Origin: Epiperipatus broadwayi
Taxonomy: Eukaryota; Onychophora; Udeonychophora; Euonychophora; Peripatidae
Reading direction: 5' to 3'
NCBI GenBank assembly: GCA_028023455.1
Contig: JAQFVV010000113.1
Location: 250,001-314,000 of the forward strand
DNA: 64,000 nucleotides
Made by a program: the position numbers and the translations under genes. The notes under the pieces were generated by a model that had not been told where the DNA came from, ran no database searches, and was given only the letters and a program-made list of their open reading frames with translations. Positions 13,201-26,340 of this stretch are shown here, in pieces. Positions within the stretch are counted from its first letter, which is position 1. The number at the start of each line of letters is the position of its first letter.

Positions 13201-14070
13201 TTGGATGAGATAAGTAATCACATATATGAATAAATTTAAGATGTATGTTTACTCCAGTGTATATACTATTTGCTTTAATTGAAATTTTATATTACACTTT
13301 AAATTTTTTTTCTTTTACATTTTTTTCTAATTGATTAGATTATTTTACCAAATTAATGATACAGCTTTTCTTTAAAAAAATTATATATATAAAGAAATAA
13401 AAATACTATATTTATTAGATAAAATCTTGCTATGTTTCTTTCTAAGGTGAAAATGTATTATTCTTAATAATGTAACAAATTATTTTAAATTTTTATTCTG
13501 GGTAAACAATTTATTGTATAACAAAGGTTTTCTATTTATCAAATTAGCTGCTTGGTTTAGATAATAAAATTTTAATGATATAAAAACAAACAAAACAAAA
13601 ACCTCAAAAATAAAATGATAATCCATAATAATATATACATATTTTAATTTATTAAGAGTATTCAATTACTTTTTTTAAAAGAATATTATTATTATTTCCA
13701 TACTTTTTCATACTGAAAATTTTTTCTTTTTCTGAGAGCATATAAAAGTAAATTATATAAAACTGTAGATGTAATATTGTTACTACAAAGGAATATAATA
13801 GCGCAACAACAATATACAGATCAGACTTAATTTTGGCTATAAAATATCTTATGATTATCAATAAAATCAGAAAAAAAAAAAATTCTAAAATTTTTCTAGA
13901 ATATATATATATATATTAAAAAACGACACATGCAATTATTTTGTATATTCAGAAAATCACAGGATTTATCTATTCTTTTTTAAACAAAAAAAATTAACAA
14001 AAGTTGTGAATATAATGAAATTTAATATTTATTTGTTAATTAAAAAAATAAAAGGAAAAAACATATTTAG
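10200..14070. other. AT-rich non-coding stretch
   Basis: No coding signal or recognisable transposon ORF. An imperfect, GC-rich hairpin lies at about 11679-11717 (TTGACCC...GGGTCAA). Simple AT repeats are at 13008-13018 and 13900-13917. It would be intronic if the exon model is right. Confidence 0.5.
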
Positions 14071-14077
14071 GTGATAT

Positions 14078-14171
14078 ATGTTATATACAGAGCTCACAAA
14101 ATAAGCTCTTAACAAGTTTTGCTGAATTTCCCCAACTCCAGAGCTTATTTTGTGAGCTCTATATATAACAT
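14078..14171. repeat. Long near-perfect hairpin, 32-bp arms
   Basis: The arms 14078-14109 and 14140-14171 are complementary over almost their whole length (core AGAGCTCACAAAATAAGCTC), with a 30-base loop. This is a small foldback element or hairpin RNA candidate; no duplication could be fixed at the ends. Confidence 0.65.
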
Positions 14172-16550
14172 TTGCAAATACAAGCTTATTAAATTAGGTC
14201 ATGTGACATCTGGCTTGATTTTTTTTTTTTGTGATTAAGTTTTATAATGTGCTGTTAGTTTTATTAACCACAATAAAAAAAGGGCTAAAGATCTTATCAA
14301 CAGGTTCAGGAACAACTGAATTTATTTGGGAGATAATGTTTAATACCTCTGGCATAAGTAGTTGAGGTTAATAGAAGATGGGAACTATTAATTAATGTAA
14401 GCATATAAAAATTGAAATGAATGCTTTAATAGCCATTAATCAATATTATTTGTGGTTGGAATCTCTACGTATTTCATCATAATATTTTTTATCGAAAAAA
14501 TATATTTATTACTAAAAGTAGTAATTAAATTTATTGTCTACAACTATTTATGTTTTTGATTAATGTCCAGTTATAATTTTAAAATTTGAATATATACAGA
14601 ATCATTTCTTTCATAGTAATGAAAAGTTAATTATCACAGCTTATTTATAAAGTTTAAGAAAGTAGCTTTACTATGAGAGAAACAAAAAAGGCTATGATAT
14701 GAGTTCCAGTCCTTTAATTGTGTTTAGTGGATAGCAAGCAAAAAAAAAAAAAATAGATCAAGTTAATTTGTGGTTCCGGGTGTAGTGTTAAATTTGTTTT
14801 TAGATAGAAAACATACAATCTATTAAAAACAATTAATGAGTAATTGATCAATATTTTATAAAATGCTTTATTACTTCATTTAAAAAACAAAAAAACATTT
14901 TTGAGAATTTTTTTTTATATTTGTAGATAGTAAATATTTATTTTCAAATATCTAATTTATTTTTAAATCTCAACACGTGACATTGCACTTTTGTATCAAA
15001 AATAAAAGTAAAATTATATTTAAAATCAAAATTGCTTTATGTTTTAAAAATTTATAAGATTTAAAACAATTTTATTTATTTAATTCTAAATGAAAATTTT
15101 TTATTTCATTTTATTTTTAAATTTAACTATAAATTTAAAATATTTTGAGACAATAATAAAAAAACCAATCTAATAAATGAATTTATATATATTCTTTATA
15201 ACTAAATACATTTTTTAAAGAAAAATTCAAATATTTATGTTATATATTAGTATACAAAATAGATAAATAATTCCAATTAAATTTTATTAACACTATTCAT
15301 ACAGGAGTTTGATTAGGAATTTGATTGCTTTTATTCATAAATTTATTATTACTGGACTTTTCCCAAAATTAATTACTAAAAATGGTAATGGATTTTTTGT
15401 GTGTGTTTCTTTCTATATATATGATAAAAATTTCTGTAGTTTAAGTGATGTGTATTATTTCTCTTAAAATAAAAATTTAACAGTAAATGTGATATTTATA
15501 ATTATATATTGGTCTATTTCTATAATATAATTAAAATTCTAAAATAATTTCAACAAAATAATGGAAATAGCTAGACATATAACTACAAAATAAAGTACCA
15601 CCATCATAAACCATCAGAAAAATAACTATTCATTACTAAGTCAATGCTATATCAAAGTTTAGATATTGTGAATAATTATGTCTAAATAGCCAAAATTAAA
15701 ATATTAATTTTCTCTTTAAATATAAAAATGAAGAATTGTCCTCAAAGACCTGCAATTCAATCATTGAACTGATTTCAAAAAGCGGGGGGAAAATCATTCA
15801 CAGAGCAAATGAGGCTTTGTTAAGAGGAAAAATAAAGAGATCTAAGATTTTTCAATTATCAAATGTTTGCATTCCGTTAAAAATATAAAATGTATACTAA
15901 AAACATTGGCTTATTGATAACATTGTAAGAGTGTTTAGCCAGTAAAAAAAAATCATATTTATAAATTATATTAAAATAAAAAAAAAACTTGTAAATTTAC
16001 ACAGACACATTGCATCAAATAATTTAAAAATGATATCCGTGAAAAATTTCAATCCAAATATCTTATTGATACTGAGACTTCTGTCTTGAAGAAAAGAATT
16101 AAATTTTGCCATTACACCATTAAAATATCTCATTATTAGATATAATGGCAAAAATGAAGAAAATAACCCAAAAATTGTCTCTAGAAGAAATAGTAGAGCT
16201 AGATTAATGAATAAAAACATACTCGAGAGATACTAGCAATGCAAATCAAAAATGACCTATGTTGAGAAGGAAGAGAAAACTTTGAAATTAGATAAATCTA
16301 TAAATAATCTTCCTGCTAACAAAAATATTTCTACAGTTATAGAATACTATTGATGATGACAATAAAATAAGAGACTTTCTCACAGCAAAATAATATAAAA
16401 AATGCAGAAAATCCTATCCAGTTCCAGAAACAAAACTACAAGCATCATTCAGAAAACATAGCCGATTTCATTAATTCTGACAAAAATATTATCTTATTGC
16501 AAAAAATTTCATATCTCTATAATTTATATAAATTCATAAGAATCATGTTT
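14172..16550. other. AT-rich non-coding stretch, possible PLE 5' remnants
   Basis: Mostly A/T tracts. From about 15770 onwards short plus-strand peptides (for example ANEALLRGKI) could be the decayed N-terminal part of the Penelope-like element that is recognisable from about 16560, but they are too degraded to annotate separately. Confidence 0.35.
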
Positions 16551-16559
16551 TGTTAAAAC

Positions 16560-17110
16560 TTATTGTTCTAAAAATGTCAACAATTTCTTCTCAGAACTAT
16601 TAGTCCTTATAGAAGACATGGCTCTGTGTCAAAAATTCTAAGCAGTTTGTGGAGTTATTCAATAACACAAAAACAGAAAGAACTGTCACATTTTAGCAAG
16701 CTTTGTTATAGAAAATTTATTGACAAATGTACCTATTAATAATGCAGTGTCTATTATTAAAAAAATAAGTAAAGATGATATCCTACAAACCAGAATAATA
16801 CTTTTTAGTAATAGCATAGTGAAGATGTTAACATTCTGTATGATATCTATATTCGTACAATACAACACAGAATTGTTCCAACAAAGTCAAAGTATGGCTA
16901 TGGTTTCACTATCATTATCCTTTCCAATTCTACTAAAAGTCTGATTTCACTACGTTGATGATACATTAGTTATATAACCACATGGCGAATTACAAATATT
17001 CTAGACACATGTTAACATATTTTCTCCAATTAAATTCGCAGAAGAATTAGAGTAAATAAAAATTGGCATTATTAGATGTTCTGGTGACTAGATTATTTCA
17101 CAGCAAAATT
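16560..17110 (+). pseudogene. Penelope-like element RT fossil
   Basis: Plus-strand frames give the Penelope-type reverse transcriptase in order: LLTNVPINNAVSIIKK (family pattern LFTNVP), MLTFCMISIFVQYNTELFQQ then SMAMVSLSLS (pattern Y.FNG.FY.Q..G.AMGSPLSP), then FHYVDDTLVI with the catalytic YVDD at 16951-16962 and PHGE. All are split by stops and frameshifts, so the copy is dead. No GIY-YIG domain was seen downstream. Confidence 0.8.
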
Positions 17111-18570
17111 AAAACTATTGTTTTTAGCTGGTAGATCTAATTAAAATTAAAATTTAAAAAATAATTTAACCAATGTAATAGTTTGATTTAACTTATAATA
17201 TCAAAATTTAAGCAATTTTTAAAGGTAAATACTTAGTAGCAAATAATAACTAAATAAGAGATTGAAACAATTAATTTGTATGAATATATTTTATATTAGT
17301 TTTGAGAAAGTAGGTTCATTTTTACAAATAGTATAAAATATTAATAGTAATCTAATCAATTTATTTGGTTATATTAATACAAAATTAAAATAAATGTGTC
17401 ACAAAAATATGTGTGAGAGTTTGCATGTTTCTCTAAATACAATTGAAAATATATAATTTCATCTCATATAGCGAGCAACTCTAATGGAAAGCTATCAATA
17501 CTAATAAAACTAGTTTTAAATAAAATTATTTGATAAATAATATTTATTAGTTTTAATAAGATAAAAAAAGTATTATTAATCAAAGTAAGACAATGTCTTA
17601 AGATGTCTGGAAAAGTAGACACAAAATTAATTATAAAATGGTAGTTAAAAGAATTGACCAATGAATGAGCAATTTTTACCACATGTTTGTAAAGTATGAA
17701 AATGGTGAATTAAGTAAAAATCTTATAAGAAAGTTGTCTTTAATGCTAAATATTAGTGTTAAATTCTTTGTAACATGTAATTATTTATAAAAAAAAATAA
17801 CTATGTATATAAACAAGTAACTAAAATTCATTTGAACTCTTTCCTTCATCTAGATGAGCATATATATAATTTATCATCATCAATACTGTCATTTCAAAGA
17901 AATACTAACTAGGTAAATAATGAAAATATTTCATTTTATATACTTTATTTTACAATATCCTAACTATAAAATATATTAAAGCAATAACATTTCATGTACT
18001 GTCTTATAAACGTTCCAATATCAATCACTTCAAATAACACAAAATCTTTCATCAAAAAGAAAAGTAAAAAAAACATTTTCAAAAGAAAATAAAAATAAAT
18101 TCAGTATATAATTGCCAATATTTTACAAAAGATAAAATTGTAGGATCATTTGAAAGTCAGTTTCAAAAAGTTCTACTCAAATTATAATGTTAAAATTGTC
18201 ATGTGGTTAAATTATATTTTAAGCTAAAAAATAATTTCAAAATGAATGAAAGATTCTTAAAATGTCAAAGGATATATAACATTGACTGGTTCTACTAGAA
18301 ATTAGTCAGTGAATGAAGAGATAATACAATAAAGAACTATAATTAAAAAAAAAAAAGATCTTTAAGTCATTTAGAAAAAGAAAATTAGTTACAAAAAAAT
18401 GTTAAAGACAGCATCTTATGATATCAAGATAAATCAAAAAATCAGCATAATGTGTTGTATAGCTATCAAAACTTATCTTTATAATTTTTGTTATTCTGTA
18501 GTCTCTACTCTATTTTTCTTCATGTTAGAATGTTCATATCATTTACTGAATGATGGGAAATATTATATAT
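17110..18570. other. AT-rich non-coding stretch
   Basis: No feature recognised. It has long A/T runs and no open frame above background. Confidence 0.5.
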
Positions 18571-18574
18571 ATAT

Positions 18575-18870
18575 ATATAGTTTTCAACCATTATCAGTCC
18601 ACTATAGAATGACCATTTCTCAGAGTCTAAACCTGTTTTTGTGATTGATAGTCTTTTTTCTCCAAATCATTCTAGCAAACTTTTTTAATTCATCCATCCA
18701 GCTCATATGTAGTCTTTGTATAATTGCTTTAAGTCTCTTGGGATCAAAGTTTAAAATATGTTCAGCCCAATTTTTTTCAGCCTCTTATTTTTTAAAAAAT
18801 ACTATCAATGCTATCTGCTTGTTATTTGCTCCCACATTTTATATTCATTTTCTCAATGTTATTTTCTAAA
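18575..18870 (-). mobile_element. RTE-type LINE 3' end, diverged
   Basis: This is a minus-strand copy of the same RTE 3' region as 8150-8606. The nucleotide landmarks are shared in order: the complement of AACCATTATCA near 18587, a counterpart of the CATCCATC...CTCATATGTAGTC block near 18690, and GGGATCAAAG near 18740. It is more diverged than the 8-kb copy and its frames are broken. Confidence 0.7.
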
Positions 18871-19119
18871 ACACAAAGACTTATTATATACCTATGTTTA
18901 TATATGTAATATATAGGATATATGAGCACAGATTTTCACAGCAGCTACAGGCCATGTATTCGAATCAAGTTCTGCCCAAATAATTTGTACAGAGAAGAGT
19001 GATGCCAAAAGAAAAGTTAAAGAAGCTTTTTACATAGCAAATGATCTCAGTGCCATTAATAAAAGAGAGGCATGCTTCGCTCTCTCCAAACAATGGACTA
19101 ACTAATTAAAAATTCAAAC

Positions 19120-19610
19120 TCATTTGCATATGTGTACAATAAATCACAACAGTCTTCATTCACAAAGCTACAGACCTATTACACATTATAGTATAATTAT
19201 AGCTTCACTAACGCATGCGAAAAAGTCGCATATTTATAATTATAATTACTATCTCATAACACTGATACACTTGATCACATATATATCAAAAAGATTAATA
19301 ATCACCAATATATGTATTTCATGTTAAACCAGCAATCATCAGTTGGTCCAGATTACCATCTCTACACATATATGCTATAAGTGCTCAAATATATATTAAG
19401 ATAGCCAATCTTCATACTTTAATGGACAGGCTTCAATCTACTCCACACTCCAACTCTTTAACTGCCCATCCAATTGAAAATCTGATGATGTAATGCTCAA
19501 AGGCCACACTGAAGCTGAGATTCTTGTGACACCCATGTTGACCTAAAGTCAATGTGATCCCTCATGTACAGGACATAATCCATTTAATACATATACAAGG
19601 GATGGGCAGA
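19120..19610 (-). repeat. Family B repeat with hammerhead-like core
   Basis: The minus-strand copy shares long blocks with 53390-53770: TACATGAGGG, CATCATCAGATTTTCAAT, AAGAGTTGGAG, then GGACCAACTGATGA. The hammerhead-like core lies at 19305-19346 on the minus strand: CTGATGA (complement of 19336-19342), GAAA (complement of 19317-19320), and a TTGG that can pair with CCAA as stem I. Stem II is decayed here. The full family appears to be a foldback unit. Confidence 0.65.
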
Positions 19611-20407
19611 CATCTCTACTATGTAATAACTGAAACAGGCTCGTGTGAATGTTATTTTCATAACATACCTAATATTTCTTTATACTTTGTTATATGGTCT
19701 AAAGTCTTTGTATTGCTTCTCTGTTAAAATTGGCCAAGATTTAAATCTATATCTATTTTAAAAACCTACCTTTTCAACACATGCACATATTTCCATTTGA
19801 TAATAAATTATTTCTGCCTAAGACTCATTTTCAGTAATTATGTTTTCACCTGTGTTAATAATATGATTAAGCTATATTAGTTAACTTTTAATTTGATTAT
19901 CAATCTTTGTTTTCTTATTTTAAGAATCATTAAATATTATTAAAAAATGGTTGAATCTGCTTATATTCTGAAAAAAATTCAAAAGTTTAACTATCCTAGA
20001 CTTAAATCTCATTTTAATGACATGAGAGGAGAATAAATTAACTATTCTTTCACAAATATTTTATATATTGTGATGCTCATGAGTTGTATCACAAGGTAGA
20101 TATTTATGTGTAGATTAACTTATGTAGAAAAATAATAATAAATTTCAAAATTAAGGTTGCATTGAAGAAATAAGGAAACATTCTAAATAAATAGTTATTT
20201 AGTTAAGTAATGAGATGAATATGTTCACACTCTGTTCATACTCATATATTTCAATAAAATGATAAAAGTAATGTGCTAAAAATGAAAATGTTTGGAAGAG
20301 TTCTACAAAAAATCTTATAATAATAAAGAATATATAACTACACACATATACAAACTAAAGTAACCACTACAATTAATTACATTTCTTGAATTACTAAATA
20401 TTCACAG

Positions 20408-20495
20408 TACTATATGGAGAGTTTTCTACTGTTAGTAACAGCTTGTGTAAGCATAGGAAATGGTGCCATGTGATGTTTTGATCATGTTAAACGAA
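20408..20495. repeat. Family A end fragment
   Basis: Contains TATGGAGAGTTTT, TAACAG and CATAGGAAATGG followed by CATGTGATGTTT, which is the terminal segment of family A. Confidence 0.6.
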
Positions 20496-21027
20496 GAGGT
20501 AAATTGTGCAATTAAATCTATGAATAAAGGAGAAGCAACAGTGATGAAATTATTATTGATTTCTTAATAAAAGGAGATGAAAAATTAGAATGGTCAGCAT
20601 TGTTAAATAAGCGCCATAGAATTATTGATATTTACAAAGTTGATAGAGAAGATATTAGAAATTACAGACCTATCAGTCTTTTATCAGTTCTATGCAAAAT
20701 CTCATAGAATCTGAATGCAGCAAATTTTGTACTCAAATCAACCCCACCAAAAAAGAATAGGCTGGATTTAAAAGCAATTTTAGCACAGTAGACCATATCA
20801 TGATATTGAAAAAAGTTATAGAAAGGATCAGTAAATATGAATTGTCATTATATTTTGGATTTGGAGATTAGTGGAAAATATATTTGATTCTATAAACACT
20901 TCCACAATTATTAAAGATTTGGATCATCAATTTATAAAATTAAGGAATTGTCATATTGCAAAGAATATTTATGAAAATGCAACAGTAGACATTAGATTAG
21001 ACAATCTTACTAAGAAGACTAACATTG

Positions 21028-21380
21028 TTCTTATTCTTCTCCTTCACTTTCTTTGCATATCTTCATATAATCATATATATTGCTTATAATACTTCATTCA
21101 TATACACTTTAATGCAACTAATTTTCTTAAAAACTTCTTTATTTTCAAATTTTATTAAGATGAGAAAATGAAGAAAAGGAATTAAGAATAAAGAAAACAT
21201 TATAAATAATATAGAAAAGAATTTTTAAAAGGTCATTTTAATTTAAGCAGTAAAGCAGAGACGAAGATAGAGCTCTGATGAAGACTGCTGGACAGTTGAA
21301 ACTGTAAGAAAATAAAGAAGTTTTTAAGAAAATTAGTTGCATTAAAGTGTATATGAATGAAGTATTATAAGCAATATATA
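21028..21380. mobile_element. Foldback element inserted in the RTE, 12-bp target duplication
   Basis: The insertion splits the RTE frame. It is flanked by AGACTAACATTG (21016-21027) and AGATTAACATTG (21381-21392), a 12-bp duplication with one change. The 72-bp arms (21075-21146 and 21308-21379) are inverted copies (TAATGCAACTAATTTTCTTA and its complement). Between them lies a hammerhead-like candidate. A long duplication with inverted ends suggests retrotransposition rather than a cut-and-paste transposon. Confidence 0.7.
21270..21306 (+). ncRNA. Weak hammerhead-like candidate
   Basis: CTGATGA (21275-21281), a 5-bp stem II (GACTG/CAGTT) and GAAA (21298-21301) are present with GTA downstream. 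Stem III would be very small and stem I is not convincing, so this may be a relic. Confidence 0.25.
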
Positions 21381-22215
21381 AGATTAACATTGATAAATGG
21401 TACAGGACAATGATTCTGTATTTCCTAACTTCTACAGCAATTTTCCAAGAAATATTTTGTGTATTAAAATGGGAAGCTAAGAGAATAAAACTACATGGAT
21501 TTTATTTAATCATTTACATTTTGCAATTGATATGATTATTTTTTTTGCAAACAAGGCTTCAGAGATTTAAAAAAATATTAGAGTTATCAGATAAAAGTAA
21601 AAATGCAGTAGAAAAGATGAATGATAAAATAACTAAAGAAATAATGGATGGATATCCAAGAATTAAAAGAACATTCAATTACAATTATCTTGGTCTGGTT
21701 ATTAATGCAGATGAAAACATAATGGATTGAAAATCAATTATAGAATTAAACTTGTTTGGAGTGCTTTTGGTAGAAATAAATAACATTAAAAATGAATCTG
21801 ACTATATCTTTGAAAAGATGTTTTTAATAAATGTGTTTTACCAATTCTTATTTGTAGATGTGTGATATAGGCACTTAACAGAAGAATACAACACAAACTC
21901 TTAATGAAGTATGAAGATATGTATATTGGGAGTAACAAAAAAATAATAAAATGCATAATATTTGGATGGCAGAATAGAAGATGTTATTGACATTATGGAA
22001 ATAATTAAGAAACTGTAATGGAACAGGTCCAGACATAATGCTGGAAGGGATGATAACAGATGAAATATAAAAATAAATCTCAGGAGATTGTGGAAGACAT
22101 AGAAATAAATACGTGCAATCATTGAATGTTAGAAAGTGATACCATAGATCAGAGATACCAATTTAAATTTGGAGAAACCTTCTTCCAACAGTGGATGGAT
22201 AATTGAAAGTGTTGA

Positions 22216-23335
22216 TGTGTTTTAAAATCAATGAATGTAACATTTTTGCAAAAATAATTACAATTAAAAAATCAATGATTCTGAATGAGAGCAAAACAAT
22301 ATTACTTGAAAACAGGCACGGCTTCAAATTGTAGAGCAAGATTTGATCAATCCAATTTTAAATGCGTAATATTAAAGATATAAGACTAGTTGTAAAAATA
22401 TTAATTTATGCTAAAAATGCTTAGAAAAATATAATTTGAATTACTGTAATAATATATATATATATATTGCATGCTATAAAATGTGTAATATTTTGAAAAA
22501 TCATATTTCATTCCAAAACCAAGTCATTAAAATTGTTTTCAGAATAAACAAAAAGAAATTAAAACAGAATATTAATTTAAAAGCTTTTAAAATGTTTTGA
22601 GAAAGGTTCTATGCAGATTTTTAGATTAGCACTTGAGTTAAAGAAAACATCTTTCAGAACAAATAGACAACATATAATGTAGCTATAAATAGACTTGAAA
22701 AGAAAAAAACAAATTCAGATTTCACCAGAATATTAAATCAAAGTAGAAGAAATTATAACCATTTATATTAAAGAAAGAACTTGATACTTTAGAAAGCCAT
22801 TAAAAAGTATGATTCTCATTTTGTCTATTGACTGTTTGATACAGTGAATCAGACTATGAGAATTAAACCATCCATCTGATCATCAATACAGACAATACTT
22901 TTACGTATATCCACATTGAAGCAATGATAAAACATGTTTGTGACTCTAATTTGATCTATATGTCTAGTTAATGAACTCTAAAAGTGCATCTGCATTTGTC
23001 ATTCATATCCCTGAAAAATAGGAGTTATCTTTTTTAGATCAAGCATGGAGGGTAGTCTATTGCCTGACATCATCAAAAAATATGTTGATTTAAGTCAGAA
23101 ATTATCTGTCTACTTACCAGAATGTTGCCTAAATCAATGAAGGTATGAATACTATTGTAAAACATATCATTATTTAAGTAACTTTGGCTATATTTAAAAG
23201 TACCATTCAAGTAAACTCAGAAATATACCTGTAAAATATGAAGGATCTGCAAAACTCTAGAAGAGAAGAATATTCAAAGTTAATATTTCTTTATAATAAG
23301 ATATTAGAACATTTTGAATCAAATATATACAATAT
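22216..23335. other. AT-rich non-coding stretch
   Basis: No ORF or repeat identified with confidence, apart from a TA microsatellite near 22450-22466. Confidence 0.45.
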
Positions 23336-23565
23336 GTATCATCACATGATCACCATTTCTTATGCTTGATCTAGGTGCAGTGCCCTCAGATCCAAGGCTC
23401 CTCACTGATGAAATCTATAAGTTAGAAACTAGTCTGGGGATATTGTATGAGTAAAGCACTAGATAGGGATTTTATGCACAAGCCTTCTGGCATCCATTGA
23501 GTACTCTGGCTTACACTGAGTGGCACTACTGTATTGAGAGTTTTACCTGTTTTAATACAATATGT
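23336..23565. repeat. Family A repeat
   Basis: Begins CATCACATGATCACCATTTC and ends in GAGAGTTTTACCTG. It has the hammerhead-like core CTGATGA (23405-23411), GAAA (23424-23427) and GTC (23431-23433) with stem I TCCTCA/TGGGGA. Stem II is degraded. Confidence 0.75.
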
Positions 23566-24759
23566 AGAAGTAAGAACATTTTTCACATTCAATTGTTTAA
23601 AAAACTGTAAAGAATAATGTTTTTTCCCCATTGTTTATCCTTGTAAATATTCAATTAAGCTTTCTTATTTTTTCCTTTTATTTTTTTAAAAAATATAATA
23701 TATACATTTTATAAACATTCTTCCCGAGTACTAAAATGTATATGAAAGTGGAAAATCTAGATTTATTAATTATTTTTATTTATGGAATGTTTCAGTATTG
23801 AATCAAAATCATGTACAATTCTAAAATGATAGTATAATTCTATTCTTAATAGTGGCTAAAAGAAATAACATTTTAATGTAATAACATAAGTGTCTGATTG
23901 ATATATTATTTCTAGCTCCATTGGTCTTATTGACTAGTGTGAGGATTGACATATGTGTTATCATCACAGTTTAATAAACATGGTGCTAAGTTTAAACATA
24001 GCCTATTGCCATCTAACTCATGTTGTATCCCATAGTACCATTAAAAGCATAGTTTGTGCAATATTATATTTAGTGTCTTTGCTTTCATAAATTATAAACA
24101 ATGCTAAATGGTAAAAATTTAAAATGATATGGGATTTAAATCTAGATGTTCAGATTAATTTTCTAAATAAAGAGATCAATCGTAAAATTATTGTACGTTT
24201 TATTAAATAAAAGCTATTCTTAGCAGATTAAATCTTTTATCAATAATTGTTTAATTTCTTTTATTATTTTTGGGGAATAATGATGATGAGGAAATGTAAT
24301 CAGTAATTTGTAGAGAACTTAACTACAAATAAATTAAGTTTGGAGAATACTAGCTTTGATCATTATAACAAGTAAGGATCATATTTATAATCTACACCAT
24401 GAATCTGCACTGTGATTAGCAGCTTCTACCAATGGGTATTTAATAGTTTTTGGTGGACAATAATTAATTTAATGCCTTTTAAAAACTACATCTTTATTTT
24501 ATAATCCTGTTTTATAAATTTTTCAATTCAATTTGTATATTTTGAATGTGGTATCAATATTTAGAATTTCGTATTAAATGGGTGTCATAATGTCACACAT
24601 ACAGTATGAAATTCTAAATTATGAAATGTAAAAACCTGATAGATGATGACACAATAATGTGTGCATAGAATTCTGTCAGTTCAGTTGACCATTCATAGAA
24701 TAATTTGTATTAAAATTGTGTGGTTTCATAGAATCACCAGGAAATAAAACCATGCCAAT

Positions 24760-26340
24760 GTGCTTAAATCATTTTCTAACAAAGCAATGAAATTATCTCA
24801 ATTGCATGAATATCTTTATGCTAAACCCAAAGATAAAAGTGAAAAATCTATATAACATTTGAAAGATATTTATGAACAATTTAAAAAACAGAATATACTA
24901 TAACCTCAATAATTGATAAATATTAAAAAAACAAAACAAAATTAACTCATAGCAAATTATTAGATATCTGAATTTATTGCTAAAAATGAATGAGCCATAC
25001 TATTGGAGAAATGTTACTAAAAGCATGTTTTGTATCTGCAATAATGTATCGAACCCAGCCAATATTCCGAACAATTTGTCAAATAGTGATAACACAGATG
25101 GTTCCAATGATGAAATGGCTGTTGATGTTGAAAAGCAACTTGTTTGTATACTTCAAAAAAAATTATTCTCTCTGCAAGTAGATGAGTCAACAATAGTTAG
25201 TAATAATGCTCCTTTAATAGCCCATGTTTGTTATTTTGAGAAAATAATTCACGGTTTGTCTATAACCTTATTATGAACACAAAGGTATATCCATTTATAC
25301 TACAGTTCAATTCTGTTTTGAAAAACATAACATACCATTAACAAGTATACTTACTTCCACAACAGATGGAGCATCAGCCACTATCAAGGGTTTATAGCAC
25401 ATTTGAGGAAAAGTTCTCAACATATTATGTGTCCATTGCATTATTCATAGTCAATATCTTAATGCAAAGCATACTAACCTCAATTTACATTTATCTTTAA
25501 CAATTGTCATAAATGCAAGTAATAAGATTAAATCTAATAGGAAAAATGATTGAATATTCAGGCAGTTTTGTAAGGGTTGTGATGAATTATATTTCCAAAT
25601 AATTTTTTATACAAGAGTGCACCACGAGAGGGCATTGTCTTCCATGTTTTGTGGAATTATATGTTTTTTTAAAAATGTCAAAGAAGTTGATATTTGTCAG
25701 AAATTAAAAACACACAGACATGATTTTTTTTATTCAGCTGATATATTTATCATAATTAAATGAAGTTAGTTTACATCTCCAAGGAAAAATTATGATTCTT
25801 ATCAAATGCAAAAAAGTAATTTGTCTATTTACTGACAAATTAAATTTTTTCCAACAAAATATGAATAAGGAATTAAATCAGTTTCCTAAGTTGTTATCAA
25901 AGATGATCTTACAGTTAATGACTTCGAAACATATATCTTCATACACTCAAACTTGACTTGAAAACCCATTTTCAAGATATTATCAAACTTAACGTGGATC
26001 CAGAATGGAGTCCCCATTTAATGTGAATATACCTGAAATTGAAATTAAGTTGCGAGAAGAGTCATTGCAATTAAATATGGCACTGACAACAAAATAAATT
26101 TCAATGAAGGACGATTCAGACAACTCTGGCAGAATAAAAAAGTTCCTGACCTGTATCTACGTTTATGGAATAAAATATTTTCATTCCTGAAAGACTTTCC
26201 AACTTCATATTTGATGGAATTAAGATTCAGTGTTGTGAACAAGGTTTTGACCAAGAAGAGAAGCCATTTGGATTTACAAGAAAGGGGAGACCGATTATTT
26301 TTGACAAAAGTAAAACCAAACATAAATCAAGCACAAGGTT
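24760..26340 (+). pseudogene. hAT transposase fossil, ZBED5/SCAND3/FAM200-like
   Basis: Plus-strand frames give the domesticated-type hAT transposase in order: a decayed BED-finger neighbourhood (SNKAMKLSQLHEYL), an N-terminal helix region, FSLQVDESTIVSNNAPLIAH (family pattern F.LQ.DEST), TTDGASATIKG (CTDGA), VHCIIHSQ.L.AK (THC.IHR..LASK), LNEVSLHLQG (LN.LN..LQG), and the dimerisation end (FPTSYLMELRFSVVNKVLTK then KRSHLDLQERGDRLFLTK; pattern ERGF..VN...TKKR..L). There are many stops and at least two frame changes, so it is an ancient inactive copy. No terminal repeats were located. Confidence 0.85.

Larger units (their letters stand above)
20525..22215 (+). pseudogene. RTE-type LINE, decayed RT and C-terminal region
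   Basis: The RT reads in order: YKVDREDIRNYRPISLLSVL (RTE motif NYRPISLL), a decayed AGF segment, KNIYENATVDIRLDN, then after an insertion ILELSDKSKNAVEKMND, YNYLGLVINADENI, CILGVT, and RSRHNAGRDDNR. The residue order matches RTE-clade proteins. The usual FDS and FADD motifs are not recognisable. Stops and frameshifts are frequent, and the element is interrupted by a hairpin element at 21028-21380. Confidence 0.85.

Noticed and set aside
13480-13861. Two overlapping minus-strand frames of 61 and 69 codons
   Set aside because: Low-complexity Ile/Phe/Tyr/Asn composition, no motif and no splice context.
15966-16220. 84-codon minus-strand hydrophobic frame
   Set aside because: Phe/Leu/Ile-rich only because it reads A/T-rich DNA; the plus strand leads into the Penelope RT fossil.
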